A DNA stretch of 25,781 bases from Deltaproteobacteria bacterium RBG_13_61_14 (GTDB lineage Bacteria; RBG-13-61-14): NCBI GenBank assembly GCA_001797815.1, contig MGQK01000111.1, forward strand, positions 5,051 through 30,831. The letters are read 5' to 3'. The translations under genes were made by a program, and so were the position numbers. The stretch's first letter is position 1. Every line of letters begins with the position of its first letter. This document shows, piece by piece, positions 22,022-25,781 of this stretch. The notes beneath the pieces were generated by a model. The model did not search any database. It was given only the letters and a program-made list of their open reading frames with translations, and was not told the origin of the DNA.

Positions 22022-22469
22022 CTAAATTTTAGCTCATCCCAAGAAGAAAATCTACTTATTAGTGGCCGTATTCGTGGTGGCCAAGTGCGCTCGATCAGCC
22101 CCATGCCCCCTTGGTTTCCCTAAAACCTAACGTGAGCGCTCTATTGAGGTTTGACAAGCTTCCCAACCGGGGCTATTGGGGTCTATCTTTTTGCAGCGCC
22201 TCGGCCTTGGGCCGGGCTAAGTTCTGAAATAGCTCCCAGACCGCCTAGCACGGCCCTGGATTGATTTTTGTGGCCTAGGTTAAGTCTTTTTACTTTATTG
22301 CTTATAGGACCACCTTGGACGGCCTAGGCTGAGTGCTGCGGCCTAGGTAGGGTAGCGAAAGTTCATTTTCGCGCCTTTGAAGAGCGCAAGTGGCAGATTT
22401 GACGGCCAGCCTAGGCTCGGCCAGTCTGTTTTCAATCTTTAATCCGAAAACGGCTTTGAGGCCTACACT
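22022..22469. other. Long non-coding region; candidate origin or control region
   Basis: No gene is seen in about 450 bp. Visible structure comprises a hairpin AGCTAAATTTTAGCT (22020-22034); the 10-mer CAAGTGCGCT at 22082-22091, repeated from 21987-21996; G/C-rich short inverted words (GGCCTTGGGCC near 22203-22213); and a cluster of four CCTAGG boxes at 22273-22417. Such a repeat-dense gap beside a replication-type gene set suggests oriV, oriT or a regulatory hub, without proof of which. Confidence 0.45.
22273..22417. promoter_or_regulatory. Cluster of four CCTAGG palindromic boxes
   Basis: GCCTAGG occurs at 22273-22279, 22322-22329 (GCCTAGGC), 22341-22347 and 22408-22417 (AGCCTAGGCT, a perfect 10-bp palindrome identical to 20481-20490). 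A degenerate GCCTAGCA lies at 22243-22250. The repeats suggest binding sites of one dimeric protein of the element. Confidence 0.55.
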
Positions 22470-23267
22470 CTAAACTTTATACGCACCATACCCAATCACT
22501 GCCAGCGTCAGCACCACCATGGCCAGTGCCAGGTCCGAGGTCCCATAAGAGTTGCTCTCTAGGGCAATTTCTAAGCGCTGCAACTCCTCACCGTTGTCGT
22601 CAACAATCGAAATACTCCCCTGCCCCACGCAATATTGCGGCAGCGGCTCTCGGATCGGCAAATACCAGCTCCGCGCGCTCCGCTCGCTCGCTCCCCACAC
22701 CTCCTTGATCCCAACTACCCACAGCTCCTGGGTGTCTCCGCTCAAACATCCTAGCCGCCACCAGGCCTCGCTCCGGCCATCGGCTTCATTGGCGATCCAG
22801 ACGTCAAGGGTGGCTCCGTCCTGGGGGGATTGCCAGGGATAACCCGCCACGGTCCCTTCCCCCCGATAGACAGCATAGCGCACCGCGAAGTTCGCCGCAA
22901 TCGTGGAGCCGCCTTGCGGGTTGACCCGCTCCAGGGGCAGGAGTTCGCCGGGAATAATCTCGTCCTGATTATGGCGGTAGTAGAGGTAGGCCACAAAGGG
23001 ATCGGAAATCACTTGGCCGGCATCCGCGCCCCAGCTCGGATAGTAGCTCAAGAGTTGGGGTCGAATATCGAATTGGGCGGGCGCAATATCCATCACTTCA
23101 TCCGAGATCGAGGTGGAGACGGTTTCGCTCTCTCCGAGAGCGCTGATGGTCAGTGACTGGGAGAAGGGGCCGAGGTCATCCGAACCGGCCCCATCCGGCC
23201 TGGTTCCATAAAACCATTCGGCCTTGGCCAAGCCCAGGCTCTCCAAGCGAACCGCAACTATGGATGA
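22470..23267 (-). pseudogene. 5'-truncated 3' fragment of an envelope protein with C-terminal membrane segment
   Basis: The frame opens directly after the TAG of the upstream lipoprotein gene, with no ATG or ribosome binding site. The first in-frame start, a TTG at 23246, has none either, so the 5' part seems lost. The fragment (about 265 codons) contains NEADGRSEAWWRLGC, QELWVVGIKEVWGASERS and GSISIVDDNGEEL, clearly related to the same modules of the large protein at 23968-25781. It ends in a single membrane segment DLALAMVVLTLAVIGYGAYK, an anchor. Composition is much more GC-rich than the lipoprotein gene that abuts it, so a recombination junction lies near 23262. It may be expressed only by readthrough, or not at all. 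Confidence 0.65.
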
Positions 23268-23942
23268 CTATTGACAATCTTGGATAAGTTTTATAATTGG
23301 TCCACAGACTTCTTCTTTGCGCTTCGAAGCATCTACTGGGAACTTAAAATCCTTAGAAGGGGTTTCGGCCCACTCGCTATAACTAATATGAATATCAAGA
23401 TTGGCAAATAGTATTTTAGAATCAAAGGAAGGACTATTCTCGCGTTTTTCAGTGCTCCAGCTATAATCTCCCAACTTATTCTCCTTATCTGGCTTATATA
23501 ACGAAGGTTGAGGAATATGTGTAAAAGCATAAAAAGAAAATCTTCTGGCTTGTTCATAATTTTGATAAATAGTAATATCGATTTGAGTGCCAGAATCTAT
23601 GTGATCGCTGATTTTTGTTCTATAGCCAGCATAGAATGAATGCGCGCCTGTATCAAAATAGCGACGAGTCAAAGTTCCGGAGATTCCAGGAAGATCCGGC
23701 ATATTAATTTCGAGGCATTTTATTAACTTCTGTGGCGTATTTATTGGATGCTTTGTTTCTTTTGGAATATCATCTGGGGCATATTTGAAAGGATCCCCAA
23801 ATCTATTTTTGAAATCAGCATATTCCTTTTCTTTTATTTGATAATACTCATCAGTTGGAAGAGTTTGAATTTGCGAAACCTTTTCATCGCATGAATAGCT
23901 TGAAGCTATCAGAATTAAAAGAATAACTTTCAATGTGTTCAT
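23268..23942 (-). CDS. Small lipoprotein of unknown function, candidate immunity protein
   Basis: The 224-aa product starts MNTLKVILLILIASSYSC, a lipoprotein signal with Cys18 as likely acylated residue, so it should be attached to a membrane in the envelope. The mature part is hydrophilic and beta-rich (DIHISYSEWAETP, SGTQIDITIYQNYEQARRF) with only a few cysteines; I recognise no family. It starts 25 bp after the large envelope-protein gene, with a strong AAAGGAG site, so the two are co-transcribed. It is as AT-rich as the 3' end of that gene and ends exactly against a GC-rich gene fragment. Position, size and envelope location fit an immunity protein for the upstream C-terminal domain; this is an inference, since no homology is visible. 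Confidence 0.8.
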   Translation of the reverse strand: MNTLKVILLILIASSYSCDEKVSQIQTLPTDEYYQIKEKEYADFKNRFGDPFKYAPDDIPKETKHPINTPQKLIKCLEINMPDLPGISGTLTRRYFDTGAHSFYAGYRTKISDHIDSGTQIDITIYQNYEQARRFSFYAFTHIPQPSLYKPDKENKLGDYSWSTEKRENSPSFDSKILFANLDIHISYSEWAETPSKDFKFPVDASKRKEEVCGPIIKLIQDCQ

Positions 23943-23967
23943 TTTCGTCTCCTTTCGTGGCTAAAAA

Positions 23968-25781
23968 TTATGGAGCATTGCTGTTGGTGATCGTCAGCAC
24001 GGTATTACCAGCCAAGGTTGAGGTCTCGAAAGTATCGGATTTATATGATGAATGCCATAAACCCCGTGGGCAAAAATAGTCATCACCACTTCCTCTCACC
24101 TGAATGCTGGCCGAGTCATAGACCGGGTTCATCGGCAAATCAAGTAAGGGATACATATGAAACTGCCATGAAGCCGCATCGTATAGATTTGGGAAAGATG
24201 GATAATCTGCTTCATATCCAGAATCACAATAAATCAAATCCCAGGGATTAATATAATGTTCCCAAAACGATTTAGTCGCGGCAAGCAAAGGATAAGTTTG
24301 GATAAGGGGACCGAGATTAGGTACCCAATTTGGATGATACAAGGCATATGAGTTCATAGGAATCCCGAGAGAAGTAATAAGATTGACATTAAGGTTTGAA
24401 AAAGCCTGACAATCCAATCGCGATGTTTTTTGGGCCGGATCTGAAAGTTCTTTTAATAGCCTAGTCAAATAAAAAGTAAGATTATCAGCTCTCGGTGACC
24501 AGGATGTATAGGGAACTTGACCTCCATAATATTCCAAATTCGCTTTCCACGGAAACGACCGATAGGCCATTGCAAATTGCGAATTATTCCAACATGATCT
24601 GGCAACACAGGCAGAAACAAAATTAGCAATATAGGCTGGATCTCCTAGCATTGGCATATCCCAATATCTAGTCTGCCACCAGACCGCCATTTTCGCTCCG
24701 GCCTCCACTACCTCGGCAACGGGGCCGGCATCATTGGGCGGCTGAGGAACATCGTAAATAACAGAAATACTATGCGGGCCGGTAAACTTCGGGAATAAGG
24801 CGGCCATAGCATACGGACCTAAACCCTCCGGGTTAATCCGGAAACCGAGGCCATCCTCAAACGCCAGTATCTTGTCCGCAGGGAACGTCGCCGTCGTCGA
24901 AAAATAGGCTTCTGCCTCTCCCCCGGAAAAACTGACCGGGATTTCCTCGAAGTAAGGGAAACAGCTTTCCCGGCTATAGACATTGCATTTTTGCGATTGC
25001 ACCCACATCGGGATAGTTCCAGAAAAATCATTCGGATTTGCAAAAAGGTGAGCCTTGATGACCGGACTCACTCCCCGAAGATAGGCCACCGGATAATTAA
25101 CGCCCGCGCCCGGCGACCATTCCGGCGCTTGAATCACCGCTAAATTGCGATCCTTGACCGTGATCGCGTCATCTGAATCGTCCGAGTCATTCCAGTTAAA
25201 ACTGACCGCTCCCACCGTAATTCCTAAGCCAATGGCCAGTCCAAAACTTCCTCCACCCTTTGCCGTGGCCACCACTATTCCACCTTGCTGACCATCAATC
25301 GTCAAGGCATCCAAAACCCAAGGACTGTCGCTGAGACCATAGATCACCTCAATTTTTCCAGAACGATGGTAGGACGAACTATAATTGCCATAGACCAGAT
25401 TCACGGTCAGCGAGTCCAATACATTCCCCTCCGCGTCATAGCTCAAAAGCTGGCCTTCGATGTTTGAGGTCACCGGCCTCGGCGGAATCTGCAACCGATT
25501 AATCGGGGTCTCCATCTTCACGTAAAAGTAATGCTGCTCCGCCTCCGTGCTCTCCGGCAAATATTCCAACTCCTGGCCGTTCTCGTCAATCAAAGTGATA
25601 CTTCCTTTGCTCACGCAATACGGGATCAGCGCGTCCAACCCGGTCTGAATCTCCCAGTACCATGCCCGGTAGCTTGGCTGGCTCGCGCCCCAGACCTCTT
25701 TCATCCCCACCACCCACAACTCCTGGCTCCCAACATTGCACCCCAACCGCCACCACGCCTCGGTCCTCGCATCCGTCTCGT
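23968..25781 (-). CDS. Large envelope protein with transglutaminase-like C-terminal domain, 5' end outside window
   Basis: The frame is open to the window edge (ETDARTEAWWRLGCNVG continues upstream of any start), so the N-terminus is missing; about 604 codons are visible. Numbering from the TTG at 25746: a module QELWVVGMKEVWGASQ...GSITLIDENGQEL (8-60) is shared with the fragment at 22470. A Gly-rich hydrophobic stretch (about 163-183) is followed by an Asp-rich NDSDDSDD. A beta-rich region runs to about 350. The last 230 residues suggest a transglutaminase/papain-like fold: SRLDCQAFSNL with Cys446 before a helix and LGIP, SWQFHMYPL with His530, and NPVYDSASI with Asp544, a Cys-His-Asp triad in the right order. 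This end is AT-rich against the rest. Cell-surface processing, crosslinking or toxin activity are possible. Confidence 0.75.
   Translation of the reverse strand, partial: ETDARTEAWWRLGCNVGSQELWVVGMKEVWGASQPSYRAWYWEIQTGLDALIPYCVSKGSITLIDENGQELEYLPESTEAEQHYFYVKMETPINRLQIPPRPVTSNIEGQLLSYDAEGNVLDSLTVNLVYGNYSSSYHRSGKIEVIYGLSDSPWVLDALTIDGQQGGIVVATAKGGGSFGLAIGLGITVGAVSFNWNDSDDSDDAITVKDRNLAVIQAPEWSPGAGVNYPVAYLRGVSPVIKAHLFANPNDFSGTIPMWVQSQKCNVYSRESCFPYFEEIPVSFSGGEAEAYFSTTATFPADKILAFEDGLGFRINPEGLGPYAMAALFPKFTGPHSISVIYDVPQPPNDAGPVAEVVEAGAKMAVWWQTRYWDMPMLGDPAYIANFVSACVARSCWNNSQFAMAYRSFPWKANLEYYGGQVPYTSWSPRADNLTFYLTRLLKELSDPAQKTSRLDCQAFSNLNVNLITSLGIPMNSYALYHPNWVPNLGPLIQTYPLLAATKSFWEHYINPWDLIYCDSGYEADYPSFPNLYDAASWQFHMYPLLDLPMNPVYDSASIQVRGSGDDYFCPRGLWHSSYKSDTFETSTLAGNTVLTITNSNAP

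Larger units (their letters stand above)
17275..22469. mobile_element. Integrative genetic element in tRNA-Arg (minimum visible extent)
   Basis: The segment begins at a tRNA 3' end with an integrase and continues with RHH and HTH regulators, a candidate replication initiator, an unknown protein and a long non-coding region, all transcribed towards the tRNA. Composition becomes mixed and more AT-rich from about 19050. CCTAGG boxes occur in three of its gaps and nowhere else noticed in the window. The right limit is uncertain; the envelope-protein genes beyond 22470 may be cargo or host sequence. Confidence 0.65.

Overview
The window is high-GC chromosomal DNA of a Gram-negative-type bacterium. 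Supporting signs are type IV pilus retraction ATPases, lipoprotein and Tat signal peptides, a periplasmic binding protein, and tRNAs with encoded CCA ends. The radical SAM and B12 enzymes, MobA and MaoC-type hydratase, together with many interspersed palindromic repeats, suggest an anaerobic or microaerophilic environmental lineage. The phylum cannot be fixed from this sequence.

Layout. Positions 1-2419 (+) hold the end of a B12-binding radical SAM enzyme, a cobalamin adenosyltransferase (cobO) and a Tat-exported C39-like cysteine peptidase. A small TA-flanked inverted-repeat element (2454-2605) touches the stop codon of a CheY-like receiver gene. Two tandem PilT ATPases follow (3279-5441, -). 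After a repeat-rich gap come an alpha/beta hydrolase and an atypical bioB (5869-7898, +). An AT-rich cassette (8114-9324, -), an EEP-family nuclease translationally coupled to a small unknown protein with its own strong promoter, is bracketed by inverted copies of an interspersed repeat. From 9480 to 17089 there are housekeeping and accessory genes: mazG, an orphan sugar-binding lipoprotein, a GIY-YIG protein, tRNA-Ala(GGC), a dodecin, a YkgJ-like protein, a MaoC hydratase, mobA and an arylsulfatase-like lipoprotein. A second MITE-like element with a 10-11 bp target duplication lies at 14493-14630.

From 17199 rightwards an integrative element occupies tRNA-Arg(CCG). Its tyrosine integrase reads through the tRNA on the opposite strand. 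It is followed by a ribbon-helix-helix protein, two helix-turn-helix proteins, a candidate replication initiator, an unknown 337-339 aa protein and a 450-bp non-coding region. Palindromic CCTAGG boxes and two 36-bp direct repeats sit only in the gaps between these genes. No right attachment site is visible, so the element may continue past the window.

The right end (22470-25781, -) carries a large envelope-type protein whose C-terminus looks like a transglutaminase-fold domain. A tightly linked small lipoprotein gene follows, and after it a 5'-truncated fragment of a second copy of the same protein family. The AT-rich C-terminal domain plus lipoprotein, followed by a displaced 3' fragment, resembles the C-terminal exchange architecture of polymorphic toxin-immunity loci. 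This and the AT-rich nuclease pair are the best candidates for undescribed systems here.
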